Positions 55,952 to 63,576 of a DNA stretch of 64,000 bases are shown in pieces. The first letter of the stretch is position 1. Each line of letters begins with the position of its first letter. The stretch spans positions 2,066,001-2,130,000 of the forward strand of contig NZ_CP050022.2 in assembly GCF_011602485.2 (NCBI RefSeq), given 5' to 3'. The stretch is from Bradyrhizobium sp. 1(2017). Lineage in GTDB: Bacteria > Pseudomonadota > Alphaproteobacteria > Rhizobiales > Xanthobacteraceae. Made by a program: the position numbers and the translations under genes. Under the pieces are notes generated by a model. The model made no database searches. It saw only the letters and a program-made list of their open reading frames with translations, and had not been told where the DNA came from.

Positions 55952-56404
55952 ATGAGCAAGCGTCTCGACTACAACCAGATTGCACCTGCAGGCGTGAAAG
56001 CGCTGGGCGGCGTCTACGGCTACGTCATGCAGAGCAGGCTGCCTGCTGCGCTGGTCGAACTGGTCTACCTGCGGATCTCGCAGATCAACAACTGTGCCTA
56101 CTGCCTCGACACCCACACCCGCGACCTGCTCAAGAAGGGCGTCGGCATCGAGAAGCTTGCGCTGGTTCAGGCGTGGCGGGAGGCCGGCGATCTCTTCGAT
56201 GCACGCGAACGCGCAGCCCTTGCATGGGCCGAGACGGTCACGCGCGTCGCGGAGACCAACGTGCCGGAAGAAGCCTACCAGGCCGCACGCGCCGTGTTCG
56301 ATGAGCGTGAGCTTGTGGACCTCACGATCGCGATCAGCCTGATGAACGCCTACAACCGCATGGCCATCAGCTTCCGCGCGACACCTCCGGCCATTGCCGC
56401 GTAA
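55952..56404 (+). CDS. Carboxymuconolactone decarboxylase / AhpD-like protein
   Basis: 150 residues. The AhpD-like redox motif CAYCLDTH (Cys48, Cys51, His55) is complete, in the frame LVYLRISQINNCAYC. Such proteins reduce peroxides or act as thiol hydroperoxidases in antioxidant defence. Follows DUF417 after 51 bases. Confidence 0.9.
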   Translation: MSKRLDYNQIAPAGVKALGGVYGYVMQSRLPAALVELVYLRISQINNCAYCLDTHTRDLLKKGVGIEKLALVQAWREAGDLFDARERAALAWAETVTRVAETNVPEEAYQAARAVFDERELVDLTIAISLMNAYNRMAISFRATPPAIAA

Positions 56405-56451
56405 CCGCCCCAGTCTCTGCCACGACGTTCAAGCAACGAAAGGCACCTGCC

Positions 56452-56862
56452 ATGAAAGCGCATCTAAGCATCGCCGCCGCGGCGCTGATCGCCGCGGCCA
56501 TCTGGGCTCCGTTCGGAGCTCGGGCCGGCGAACCGTCGCTTGGCGACATCAAGCGCACCCATCTCTTGAGGGAGAATCTGAGCGTCTCCGGACGTGAGGT
56601 CATCCAGGTGCGCGTGGACTTTCCTCCTGGCGTGGACGCCGCCAGGCACAGCCACCCGGGCGAAGAGCTCGTCTATCTCATCGAAGGCGAGCTCGAATAT
56701 CGGCTCGATGGCAGGGCGCCGGTGGTGCTCAAGGCCGGCGACGTGCTGCTCATTCCCTATGGGACGAACCACGCGGTGAAGAACGTCGGCACCGGCAACG
56801 CGGCGGAGCTCGCGACCTACATCGTCGAGACAGGCAAGCCACTGTTGACGCTCGGCAAGTGA
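56452..56862 (+). CDS. Secreted cupin-domain protein
   Basis: 136 residues. A signal peptide (IAAAALIAAAIWAPFGARAG) is followed by a cupin 2 barrel: motif 1 ARHSHPGEELVYLIEGELEY, motif 2 GDVLLIPYGTNHAVKNVG. His and Glu residues provide a metal site. It closes the SDR-DUF417-AhpD-cupin unit. Periplasmic. Function may be binding or oxidation of a small molecule. Confidence 0.85.
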   Translation: MKAHLSIAAAALIAAAIWAPFGARAGEPSLGDIKRTHLLRENLSVSGREVIQVRVDFPPGVDAARHSHPGEELVYLIEGELEYRLDGRAPVVLKAGDVLLIPYGTNHAVKNVGTGNAAELATYIVETGKPLLTLGK

Positions 56863-56963
56863 GGCGTCGCGCATATGAGCTCCCAAAGGTCAAGAATGCC
56901 AGTCCACGCCGTCTCGGGTCACATGGAAATCCGCTCGGGAACGAGCTGGGGTCTTCGTGTGTC

Positions 56964-57040
56964 AAAAAAAGGCCCCAGCTCTCAGGGGGGCGGTCGAGCT
57001 GGGGCCACTTCACTTGGGGTTACCCTTGGGGAAGGGCGTC
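56964..57040 (-). ncRNA. Candidate small RNA with C-rich loop and intrinsic terminator (stress-type)
   Basis: No protein-coding gene fits 56863-57287, but the minus strand carries an sRNA-like unit of about 77 nt. 57036-57023 forms a hairpin CCCTT-CCCC-AAGGG with four C in the loop. 57006-56971 forms a terminator stem GGCCCCAGCT / AGCTGGGGCC with a C-rich loop, followed by seven T (56970-56964). The promoter is GGAAC-N16-CGTT at 57070-57046. C-rich loops pair with G-rich ribosome binding sites in sRNAs such as GsrN and MmgR of alphaproteobacteria; homology to either is not shown. Confidence 0.7.
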
Positions 57041-57045
57041 GGGAT

Positions 57046-57070
57046 AACGTGGCAATCGCGCGAACGTTCC
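57046..57070 (-). promoter_or_regulatory. Sigma-EcfG-type promoter of the candidate sRNA
   Basis: On the minus strand, GGAAC (57070-57066), a 16-base spacer and CGTT (57049-57046) match the published EcfG consensus GGAAC-N16-17-CGTT of the alphaproteobacterial general stress response. Transcription would start near 57040, six to eight bases after CGTT, at the 5' end of the candidate sRNA. Confidence 0.72.
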
Positions 57071-57287
57071 CAAGCTAACGGTCCCGAATATCGGCCCGGG
57101 CTGGCCGCCCGACACCGCTCGACGCACCGACACAACCCTTAGTTCGCAGAGCCCATTTAGTCAGCAGGAGCTGGACGAGGCCTGCTGCCCCTGAGCGTGC
57201 CTCGGTTCGCAGACTCAATGAGGTTTTGCTATCGGGAAAAACATGCAAAGCTTGAGTCTTCGCCGACTCGCGAACAGGGGGACCGTC

Positions 57288-57470
57288 ATGAAGGACATGC
57301 AAGCGCAAGCGGAAAAGCTGCGGACGGAAGCCGCGGAGTGCGCGCTCATCCGGGATCTTGCTACCGCACCTCACAAGCGCGAGCTATTCAACCGATTGGC
57401 CGAACACCTCAACACCCTCGCCGGGGAGGTCGAGAAGGCAATTGCGAGCGAGGCGGAAAAGCGTGCTTGA
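57288..57470 (+). CDS. Small helical protein (60 residues)
   Basis: ATG 57288 after AGGGGGAC. Sequence MKDMQAQAEKLRTEAAECAL, then LFNRLAEHLNTLAGEVEKAIASE, is an amphipathic coiled-coil-like helix. Small proteins of this type are common in Bradyrhizobium and have no known role. A longer frame from 57243 is less likely. Possibly co-transcribed with the next small gene. Confidence 0.7.
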   Translation: MKDMQAQAEKLRTEAAECALIRDLATAPHKRELFNRLAEHLNTLAGEVEKAIASEAEKRA

Positions 57471-57471
57471 G

Positions 57472-57573
57472 ATGATCCTGTTGATGGCACTCATCGGTTG
57501 CGCGCTGAGCGGCGCAGTCATTCCTTTTGAGATCAAGGCTGCGAGAGGCCGAAGGTGGACATCTCAATCGTAA
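57472..57573 (+). CDS. Very small membrane protein (33 residues)
   Basis: ATG 57472, directly after the preceding stop (57470). MILLMALIGCALSGAVIPFE then a basic tail (KAARGRRW): a single hydrophobic segment with positive C-end. The tight spacing suggests translation coupling. No function known. A hairpin CCGCCACCCGATATCGGGCG near 57578 follows. Confidence 0.5.
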   Translation: MILLMALIGCALSGAVIPFEIKAARGRRWTSQS

Positions 57574-57660
57574 GTGGCCGCCACCCGATATCGGGCGGCG
57601 GCGGAAGGCCATTGCGGTTCCGGGCAATGGAAAGGATCGCAATGACCGTCATTACAATGA

Positions 57661-57741
57661 TTAGTGCATATGGCTGATCAGATAGATTCCGCCGCCAAGC
57701 ACCACGACGGCCGGTACGGCCCAAAGAATTAATACAGGCAT
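57661..57741 (-). CDS. 26-residue single-pass membrane protein
   Basis: ATG at 57741, preceded by the strong ribosome binding site GGAGGAGAG; stop TAA at 57661. The peptide MPVLILWAVPAVVVLGGGIY then LISHMH is one complete membrane segment with a Gly-rich patch. The perfect ribosome binding site and hydrophobic pattern make a real gene likely, although too short for most gene finders. Function unknown. Confidence 0.55.
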   Translation of the reverse strand: MPVLILWAVPAVVVLGGGIYLISHMH

Positions 57742-57891
57742 CGTTCTCTCCTCCATTGACTAAAGCCCTGCACACGGAGAACGGGAAAATCTGGCAAACA
57801 TTCCGAGGGGCTCGGAACCGCCGCGCTCATCGCGGGGTTTCATGCTGCGCAAACTTGCCGGCCATGGATGGCCGCGGGCAACCAAATTTGT

Positions 57892-58110
57892 TCAATGCCA
57901 GCGTCCGATGTCGCCGACTGACGCACCCTGCCGTTCACGGCCAACGGTCGTTAGCCGCTCCGCCATGCTCTCTGCTCCGGTGCTCTCCATCGTCTGCTCG
58001 GCTATCAGCACTCGCATCCGCAACTCTTCCAGCTCTGCCATTTGAGAAGCTAGCAATTCGAATCGTTCCTGAAGGAGAGCAACGTCATGTGCGCAGCTGA
58101 AGGCTTGCAT
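57892..58110 (-). CDS. Small coiled-coil protein
   Basis: 72 residues from ATG 58110, with AGGGGGCC upstream. MQAFSCAHDVALLQERFELLASQMAELEELRMRVLIAEQ is a helical heptad pattern, then a short polar tail. A longer frame from 58212 looks unlikely. Function unknown. Confidence 0.5.
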   Translation of the reverse strand: MQAFSCAHDVALLQERFELLASQMAELEELRMRVLIAEQTMESTGAESMAERLTTVGRERQGASVGDIGRWH

Positions 58111-58314
58111 TGTCGGCCCCCTGATTTCTGGATAGCGCCCGGCGCTGGTCGCCGGGAAATTCTGGCAAATCCGGCAGCTGTTCGCACTTACATTCAGCAA
58201 GCTGCGCTGCACTCATTAAATGTTTTTTGAAATTATGACGGAACCCGATAATACTGATTGATTTAATCATACTCGGGGACTTAAATCGCGTCGCCTGACC
58301 CGGGAGTAAATGCG

Positions 58315-58527
58315 ATGAACAGATCGACAGATGATGATCGCCGCGAGTTCCTGAAGACCTGCGGACGGTTCGCGGCCGTGACGCCTCCGGCCATGACGCT
58401 CCTGCTGTCGACGTCCCTCACGTCAGACGCAATTGCCAAATCAGGCGGCGGCCCGGCGGGGAACAACGGCAAAGGCAACGGCGGCGGGGACGGCAGCCCC
58501 AATGGCAAGACCGATATCGGCCGCTGA
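58315..58527 (+). CDS. Small Tat-signal glycine-rich protein
   Basis: 70 residues with GGGAGTAA upstream. RREFLKTCGRFAAVTPPAMTLLLSTSL is a twin-arginine-type signal, followed by a Gly/Asn/Lys-rich tail (GGGPAGNNGKGNGGGDGS). The tail resembles small exported proteins of unknown role that recur in Bradyrhizobium. Possible operator TGATT-N5-AATCA (58253-58267) upstream. Confidence 0.72.
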   Translation: MNRSTDDDRREFLKTCGRFAAVTPPAMTLLLSTSLTSDAIAKSGGGPAGNNGKGNGGGDGSPNGKTDIGR

Positions 58528-58589
58528 CACCGAAGCGAGAAGCAAGCGCGCATCGCCATCTCCAAATTGTTTCGTTCAAATTTTTTCGT

Positions 58590-58677
58590 TGGCCTGTCTC
58601 CTGGGCCAAAAGCTGCCTTCCCCCAAGGCAGCTGGAATAAGGCCCCAGCCTCGCCGCCCTGAGGTTGGGGCCTTTTT
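58590..58677 (+). ncRNA. Second candidate small RNA with C5 loop and intrinsic terminator
   Basis: Plus strand, no protein gene. 58591-58607 forms a GGCC/GGCC hairpin with a pyrimidine loop. 58611-58633 is a perfect 9-bp stem AGCTGCCTT / AAGGCAGCT with a loop of five C. 58641-58672 is a 12-bp stem GGCCCCAGCCTC / GAGGTTGGGGCC followed by TTTTT. Architecture and terminator sequence mirror the candidate at 56964-57040. No EcfG-type promoter is visible; an AT-rich stretch (58561-58590) probably holds the promoter. Confidence 0.65.
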
Positions 58678-58734
58678 GCTGCGGGCCGGAGCGAAAACGC
58701 GCCGATCTAACGAGGACGCGTTTCCTAGACGTGC

Positions 58735-58936
58735 TTACTCCTCATCGTCGTCTTCATCCTCGTCCTCGTCGTCCTCTTCTTCCACCTGCACCAGTGGCGA
58801 GCGGCAACTTTTCCCGGAACAGATCGCCTTCCATGCCCATCCAGAGGCAGAGCACCTCGTCCTCCTTCACGTCCGCGACCGTCAGCGGCTGGCCGCCGGA
58901 TTTCAGCATCACGACATCGCCGGCTTTCAATTCCAT
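58735..58936 (-). pseudogene. DUF2158 small protein with frame-shifted acidic tail
   Basis: From ATG 58936 (GGAAGGAC upstream) the frame reads a DUF2158 domain (MELKAGDVVMLKSGGQPLTV, then DEVLCLWMGMEGDLFREKLPLA). It then runs into Thr-Gly-Ala-Gly-Gly followed by Arg/Gly and stops at 58754. In the neighbouring frame the DNA codes LVQVEEEDDEDEDEDDDEE and stops at 58735, the acidic tail expected for such proteins. One extra base (or two missing) near 58794 explains this. It may be a real frameshift, a programmed shift or a sequencing error. Confidence 0.65.
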
Positions 58937-59052
58937 GGATTGTCCTTCCGAGTTGATCGAGCCGGACGAGGCTAGCAGTCGGTCATGACAGCGTGATCAC
59001 CAACGGCCGTGTCCGGCCGGTGGCGTGGACCATCCAGGATTCTGGCGCGATA

Positions 59053-60105
59053 TCAGCGCCGGAGGACAATGATCGGTGTCGTCTTGATCGGGGTGCAGGC
59101 ATCGTTGAAGAGGCCCACCATGGATGTGACGACCGGGACATGGCAGGCAAAGCTGTCGGGACGATAGGTCTCGCGGATCCCGTCCATGTGGAACGTCGCG
59201 AGGTTCATGAAGGCGTTGAGCCGCTTGGCCTGAAAGTCGATCGCGGTCTGAATGCGGTCGCGGTCGGTCTGCGCCGACATCTGGCTTGCGGGCTTCGCTT
59301 CGGGGTGCGCGGCCCAGGAGCGCATCGGCGCCAATTTTTCATGCAGGTTGCGAAGGCAATAATGCATCACCACGACCTGGTGCTTTGCGCTGAACCAGTG
59401 AATCGTGACGGACTCGTTTGACCCGGCCTTCTCCCGGTTCTTGGGGCATATATCGACGTATGAATGGGGCGGGTCCCAATTATACCGCGCGTCGACCGAG
59501 CAGGCATCTTCGGCTGATCCGCGCGGGGTGGTCGCCGCGCCAGCCGTCGAGGTCATGAATTCCGGCAAATGGTGTTCGCAATCGAAGTCATAGGTGCGAA
59601 GCAAGGTCTGGTCGAGTGGGTCGCTGGTCGGAGCAATCCGTTCTGCCGGATCGCGGCTGAAGTTCGTCGCCCAGTCGATGTACATTTGAGCATTGCGTGC
59701 CAGCAACTCACCCGTTTCGAACAAGGCCCGTTGGGCGGTTTCGTAGTCCTTCAAATTGTCCTGAGCGCTCTTGACCGCAACAGCTCGCTCGTCGGCGTCG
59801 GCGCGATCGTCCAGTGCGGTCGAATAGTCGGCAAACAGCTGCTGTTGCAATGCTTGCACTTGGGAAAACTTCGTCGAGATATCGTCGAACGTCTTGGTCG
59901 CGGCCTGCATGTTCTCCTTGGCCTGAGCGCTCACCTTCTCCCGGTAGGAGTTCAGATACTGAAAGTAGCCGACGAGGAGGCTGCTCAGCACCGTCACCAG
60001 CGAGAGGCCCTTGACGAGGGTAAATCCGCGATCGAATTGCGTCAGCCATCTCAATGGTCTGACGGTCGGAGATTGCGTGAGCGCTGCTTCCTTGTCCTGC
60101 GCCAT
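59053..60105 (-). CDS. Hypothetical inner-membrane coiled-coil protein
   Basis: 350 residues. A cytoplasmic start is followed by one membrane segment (GLSLVTVLSSLLVGYFQYL), a coiled coil (AKENMQAATKTFDDISTKFSQVQALQQQL), and a large soluble domain with His/Cys residues (FDCEHHLPEF, CSVDARYNWDPPHSYVDIC, HWFSAKHQVVVMHYCL). The Cys pairs suggest a periplasmic disulfide-containing domain. No family recognised; no operon partner. Confidence 0.75.
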   Translation of the reverse strand: MAQDKEAALTQSPTVRPLRWLTQFDRGFTLVKGLSLVTVLSSLLVGYFQYLNSYREKVSAQAKENMQAATKTFDDISTKFSQVQALQQQLFADYSTALDDRADADERAVAVKSAQDNLKDYETAQRALFETGELLARNAQMYIDWATNFSRDPAERIAPTSDPLDQTLLRTYDFDCEHHLPEFMTSTAGAATTPRGSAEDACSVDARYNWDPPHSYVDICPKNREKAGSNESVTIHWFSAKHQVVVMHYCLRNLHEKLAPMRSWAAHPEAKPASQMSAQTDRDRIQTAIDFQAKRLNAFMNLATFHMDGIRETYRPDSFACHVPVVTSMVGLFNDACTPIKTTPIIVLRR

Positions 60106-60427
60106 CGTTGCCTCCAGCTCACCCGCGCCATAGGGAGCGAGCGTACCGGGAGCGAACGTACCGCAATCCCGGATTGCGGATTGTGAAGCACTTCACTTCA
60201 AGTGGGGCAGGGGGGCTGCCCGATGTCGCGCCGGCGCACGCGGCCGCAGCTCACCGGGGGCGGAGGCAGCTCACGACGAGATCGATCGCAAGCATCGCGA
60301 TGATGCCATGATGCCGGTGTTTTGCCCGACGTGTCAAAGTGATTTCGTAAAATCCGCAAACCCTTGAATTTGCGCGCGCCGGCTACTGTGCATGGGGTTG
60401 TTTTTCGGGATTTTGTTTGCCCTGTGG
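60106..60427. other. Intergenic stretch, no gene; 15-bp tandem duplication
   Basis: This 322-base gap lies between the starts and ends of two minus-strand genes. Frames inside it lack ribosome binding sites and look random. The one structure is a direct duplication of GGGAGCGAGCGTACC as GGGAGCGAACGTACC (60133-60162), upstream of the coiled-coil gene, possibly a tandem repeat in its promoter region. Confidence 0.5.
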
Positions 60428-61171
60428 TTACGGCCGCACCGGCACCAGTTCCGTCAGCGAGCGGATGATGCGGTCGGGCCTGACCGTCGAGCCTTCGGGC
60501 AGGCCGTCGCCATGCACGTCGATCCAGATCGAATAGATGCCGAGGCGCTGCGGCGTCACGACCTCCCATTCGAGGTTGTCGCCGATCATCCAGGTGTCCT
60601 TGGCGGTGACACCCAGCGCCTCCATTGCGTGCAGATAGGCGCGCTCCTCGGGCTTGCCGAAGCCGTGCTCGCCCTCGATCTGGATGTGGTGGAAGCGGTG
60701 CGCGAGCTCGAAGCGCTCGACCTTGGCGCGCTGGGTGTCGGCGGCGCCGTTGGTCACCAAAGCGAGCTTGATGCCGAGCGCCTTCAACCTGTCGATCGCC
60801 TCATGCGCGCCGGGGAAGACGAACATCTCCTCCTCGCGATAGGCGGTGAAACGATCGGCGAGACGGATGGCGAGATCATCTGATAAAGCGCGATGGCCGG
60901 CGGCCGCAAGCGCGGCGAAGCCGCCCTTGACGGTGAGGTGCCGGGCCTCGGCGAGCTTGAGCCGCCATGCGGCTTCCGCATTGGCCCAGAAGTTTCGCGC
61001 AAAGGCGAGCACCGTGGTTGCGACCAGCGGCGGCGGCAGCGGCGCCAGCTCCTCTGCGAACTCGGCGGTGATCGTGTTCCAGGCGATCTCGGGCCGGCCA
61101 TAGGCCGACAGGATGGTGTCGTCCATGTCGATCAGCATGGCGCGCGGCAGCGGGGGCATTGTTGGGCTCAT
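60428..61171 (-). CDS. HAD-superfamily hydrolase
   Basis: 247 residues from ATG 61171, whose ATG overlaps the hemF stop (ATGA). Motif I is LIDMDDT (Asp15, Asp17), motif II ALVTNGA, motif III lysine in [10 protein letters not shown], motif [13 protein letters not shown] helical cap is inserted after motif I. It is phosphatase-like; the substrate is unknown. Coupled to hemF. Confidence 0.88.
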   Translation of the reverse strand: MSPTMPPLPRAMLIDMDDTILSAYGRPEIAWNTITAEFAEELAPLPPPLVATTVLAFARNFWANAEAAWRLKLAEARHLTVKGGFAALAAAGHRALSDDLAIRLADRFTAYREEEMFVFPGAHEAIDRLKALGIKLALVTNGAADTQRAKVERFELAHRFHHIQIEGEHGFGKPEERAYLHAMEALGVTAKDTWMIGDNLEWEVVTPQRLGIYSIWIDVHGDGLPEGSTVRPDRIIRSLTELVPVRP

Positions 61172-62067
61172 GGCCATTTCACCTCGGGCGGCAGCGACGA
61201 CAGGATCGAATCCACGTTGCCGCCGGTCTTCAGCCCGAAGATGGTGCCGCGGTCATAGAGCAGGTTGAACTCGACATAGCGTCCGCGCCGGATCAACTGC
61301 TCCTCGCGGTCGTCGGCGGTCCAGGCGCTGGCGAAATTGCGCCTGACGATCTCGGGGTAGATCTTCAGGAAGGCGCGGCCGACGTCCTGGGTGAAGGAAA
61401 GGTCGGCGTCCCAGTCGCCGCTGTCGTGCCAATCGTAGAAGATGCCGCCGATGCCGCGCGCCTCTTTGCGGTGGGGCAGGTGGAAATACTCGTCGCACCA
61501 CTTCTTGTACTTGTCGTAATCGGCAACGCCGTTCGGCTGCGCGCAGGCTTCCTTCATCGCGGCGTGGAAGGCGATGCTGTCGGCATCGTCCTGCGTCCGC
61601 CGTCGCGCGAGCACCGGCGTGAGGTCGGCGCCGCCGCCGAACCAGGCCTTGGTGGTGACGACGAAGCGCGTGTTCATGTGCACGGCGGGCACGTGCGGAT
61701 TGCGCAGATGCGCGATCAGCGAGATGCCGGAGGCCCAGAATTTCGGGTCGTCCGCGGCGCCCGGAATCTGCGCGCGGAATTCGGGGGCGAATTCGCCGTG
61801 AACGGTCGAGCAGTGCACGCCGACCTTCTCGAACAGGCGGCCCGACATCATCGACATCACGCCGCCACCGCCGGCGGCGCCGGTGTGGTCGGTGCGCTGC
61901 CAGGGCGTGCGCTTGAAGCGGCCGGCCTCGCCCGGATAGAGGCCTTGCGGCGCATCGTCCTCGAGCCGTTCGAAGCTCGCGCAGATGTCGTCGCGCAAGC
62001 GCTCGAACCAGGCGCGGGCGCGGGTCTTGCGGTCGTCGATCAGCGTCGGGTCCATCGTGGATGTCAT
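61168..62067 (-). CDS. hemF: Oxygen-dependent coproporphyrinogen III oxidase
   Basis: 299 residues. Converts coproporphyrinogen III to protoporphyrinogen IX with O2 in haem synthesis. Signatures: [47 protein letters not shown] and [37 protein letters not shown], ending with the ligand-like [23 protein letters not shown]. Followed, with overlap, by the HAD gene; upstream lie queD and queE. Confidence 0.96.
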   Translation of the reverse strand: MTSTMDPTLIDDRKTRARAWFERLRDDICASFERLEDDAPQGLYPGEAGRFKRTPWQRTDHTGAAGGGGVMSMMSGRLFEKVGVHCSTVHGEFAPEFRAQIPGAADDPKFWASGISLIAHLRNPHVPAVHMNTRFVVTTKAWFGGGADLTPVLARRRTQDDADSIAFHAAMKEACAQPNGVADYDKYKKWCDEYFHLPHRKEARGIGGIFYDWHDSGDWDADLSFTQDVGRAFLKIYPEIVRRNFASAWTADDREEQLIRRGRYVEFNLLYDRGTIFGLKTGGNVDSILSSLPPEVKWP

Positions 62068-62070
62068 TGG

Positions 62071-62436
62071 TCAGCCCTGCGGACCGTAATAGGTGCAGCT
62101 CTCGTTGCAACTATCGCGGTGGATGCTGACGCGGGTCAGCGTGCCGATATGGGCGAGCCGTTCCCAGACGAAGCGCGACAGGTTCTCCAGCGTCGGGGTG
62201 CCCAGCGCCTCGATCTTGTTGAGGTATTTGTGGTCCAGCACCAAGCGCACGTCCTCGATGGCGCGCTGGAGCAGGCCGAGATCGACCACCATGCCGGTCT
62301 TGGGGTCGGGCGTGCCGCGGACCGTCACCTCGGCGCGGAAGGAGTGGCCGTGGATCTCTTCGCTCGCGGCCCCGAACGTCGTGCCCGACAGTGAGTGCGC
62401 CGCCTCGAAGCGGAATGATTTCGTCAATTCCCACAT
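62071..62436 (-). CDS. queD: QueD-type 6-carboxytetrahydropterin synthase
   Basis: 121 residues from ATG 62436. Zinc ligands His14 (FEAAHSL), His29 and His31 (IHGHSF) and the late DHKYLN and CNESCTYYGP blocks are present. The usual catalytic Cys of the CxxxHGH motif is absent: Ser25 takes its place, with Glu26 and Glu27 next to it (SEEIHGH). In the queuosine pathway QueD forms the substrate of QueE, which is encoded next door (17 bases upstream). A Glu-type mechanism or a QueD subfamily is possible. Confidence 0.88.
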   Translation of the reverse strand: MWELTKSFRFEAAHSLSGTTFGAASEEIHGHSFRAEVTVRGTPDPKTGMVVDLGLLQRAIEDVRLVLDHKYLNKIEALGTPTLENLSRFVWERLAHIGTLTRVSIHRDSCNESCTYYGPQG

Positions 62437-62453
62437 CTGTTCGAAAACCAATC

Positions 62454-63086
62454 CTATCTGATGCCGAGCGATTTGTGCGTCTGCACGCTCAGCCGCCATT
62501 GCGGATGGTGCAGGCAATAGTCGATCGCGCGTGCGGTGTTCTGGACCACCTCGGGTCCGTCCATCGGCTGCAGCGAGAAGCGCTCGAAGGCGAGGCCCTC
62601 GAACGCCTCGGGTGCCGCCAGCGCCTGCGGATAGACCAGCTTCAACTCGTGGCCGCGGCGCAGCACCAGCTCGCTGCCGCCCTTGGGGCTGACGCAGATC
62701 CAGTCGAGCCCCTCGGGCGGCTCGATCGTGCCGTTGGTCTCGACCCCGATCTCGAAGCCGCGCGCGTGCAGCGCGTCGATCAGGGCGGCGTCGACCTGGA
62801 GCAACGGCTCGCCGCCGGTCAGCACCACGTAGCGGTTGGCGGCGGATGCCGTCCATTGCGCGGCGATGGTGTCGGCGAGTTCCACGGCGGAGGCGTAGCG
62901 GCCGCCGAGCGTGCCGTCGGTGCCGACGAAATCCGTGTCGCAGAACTTGCAGGTCGCTTCGCTGCGGTCGGCCTCGCGGCCGCTCCAGAGGTTGCAGCCG
63001 GCAAAACGGCAGAACACGGACGCGCGCCCGGCATGGGCGCCTTCGCCTTGCAGGGTCAGGAAGATTTCCTTGACCGCGTAACTCAA
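62454..63086 (-). CDS. queE: 7-carboxy-7-deazaguanine synthase
   Basis: 210 residues. Radical SAM protein of queuosine synthesis. The cluster motif is Cys31-x14-Cys46-x2-Cys49 rather than Cx3Cx2C, a spacing known for some QueE proteins. TLQGEGAHAGR, LTGGEPLLQ and VETNGTIEPP are further QueE signatures. It makes CDG from 6-carboxytetrahydropterin, the QueD product. Next to queD and upstream of hemF. Confidence 0.92.
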   Translation of the reverse strand: MSYAVKEIFLTLQGEGAHAGRASVFCRFAGCNLWSGREADRSEATCKFCDTDFVGTDGTLGGRYASAVELADTIAAQWTASAANRYVVLTGGEPLLQVDAALIDALHARGFEIGVETNGTIEPPEGLDWICVSPKGGSELVLRRGHELKLVYPQALAAPEAFEGLAFERFSLQPMDGPEVVQNTARAIDYCLHHPQWRLSVQTHKSLGIR

Positions 63087-63108
63087 ATCTCTCTCCTCAA
63101 TCCTTTGG

Positions 63109-63576
63109 TCAGTCCTTGGGGCCGTCGGGGCTCCGGATCTGCCGCAGCGCCTCGCCGGCGGCCATCGCCGCGGTCATGGCCACATTGAGCGACCGCAGTC
63201 CCGGCGCGATCGGGATCACCAGCCGGGCATCGGCGGCCTCGACCACCGCGTCGGTGACGCCGGCGCTCTCGCGCCCGAATAGCAGGATGTCCGACGTCTG
63301 GTAACGGAAATCGCGGTAGTCGGTGGCCCCTTTGGTGGTGAACAGCAGCAGGCGGTAGCCATGTGTCGCGCGCCAATCCTCGAATCTCGCCCAGGAGTCG
63401 TGCCTGACGAGGCTGACATGGTCGAGGTAATCCATTCCCGCCCGGCGGAACAAGCGGTCCGAAACGGGAAAGCCGGCGGGCTCGATGATGTGGGCCGCGA
63501 TGCCCAGGCAGGCACAGAGCCTGAGAATCGTGCCGGTGTTCTGAGCGATGTCAGGTTGAAAAAGCGCTATCTGCAT
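63109..63576 (-). CDS. trmL: tRNA (cytidine(34)-2'-O)-methyltransferase (TrmL, SpoU family)
   Basis: 155 residues from ATG 63576 (MQIALFQPDIAQNTGTILRL). SPOUT trefoil-knot motifs: LRLCACLGIAAHIIEPAGFP, LLFGRESAGV, and IPIAPGLRSLNVAMTAAMAAGEALRQ. Methylates the wobble ribose of tRNA-Leu. Precedes queE after 22 bases. Divergent from the Rieske gene. Confidence 0.93.
   Translation of the reverse strand: MQIALFQPDIAQNTGTILRLCACLGIAAHIIEPAGFPVSDRLFRRAGMDYLDHVSLVRHDSWARFEDWRATHGYRLLLFTTKGATDYRDFRYQTSDILLFGRESAGVTDAVVEAADARLVIPIAPGLRSLNVAMTAAMAAGEALRQIRSPDGPKD

Noticed and set aside
56971..57006. Hairpin read as plus-strand terminator of the cupin gene
   Set aside because: The T-tract lies on the minus-strand side (A-run at 56964-56970 on the plus strand), so it terminates a minus-strand transcript.
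57756..58100. 114-residue plus-strand frame
   Set aside because: No ribosome binding site, protein-like pattern absent; the minus-strand frame at 57892-58110 has AGGGGG before its ATG and a coiled-coil pattern.
58253..58267. EcfG promoter near GGAACCCGATAATAC before the Tat-signal gene
   Set aside because: GGAAC is present near 58238 but no CGTT lies 16-17 bases later; only a TGATT-N5-AATCA palindrome remains.
58433..58975. Plus-strand frame with a long Ser run
   Set aside because: The Ser run is the reverse strand of the acidic Asp/Glu tail of the DUF2158 gene.
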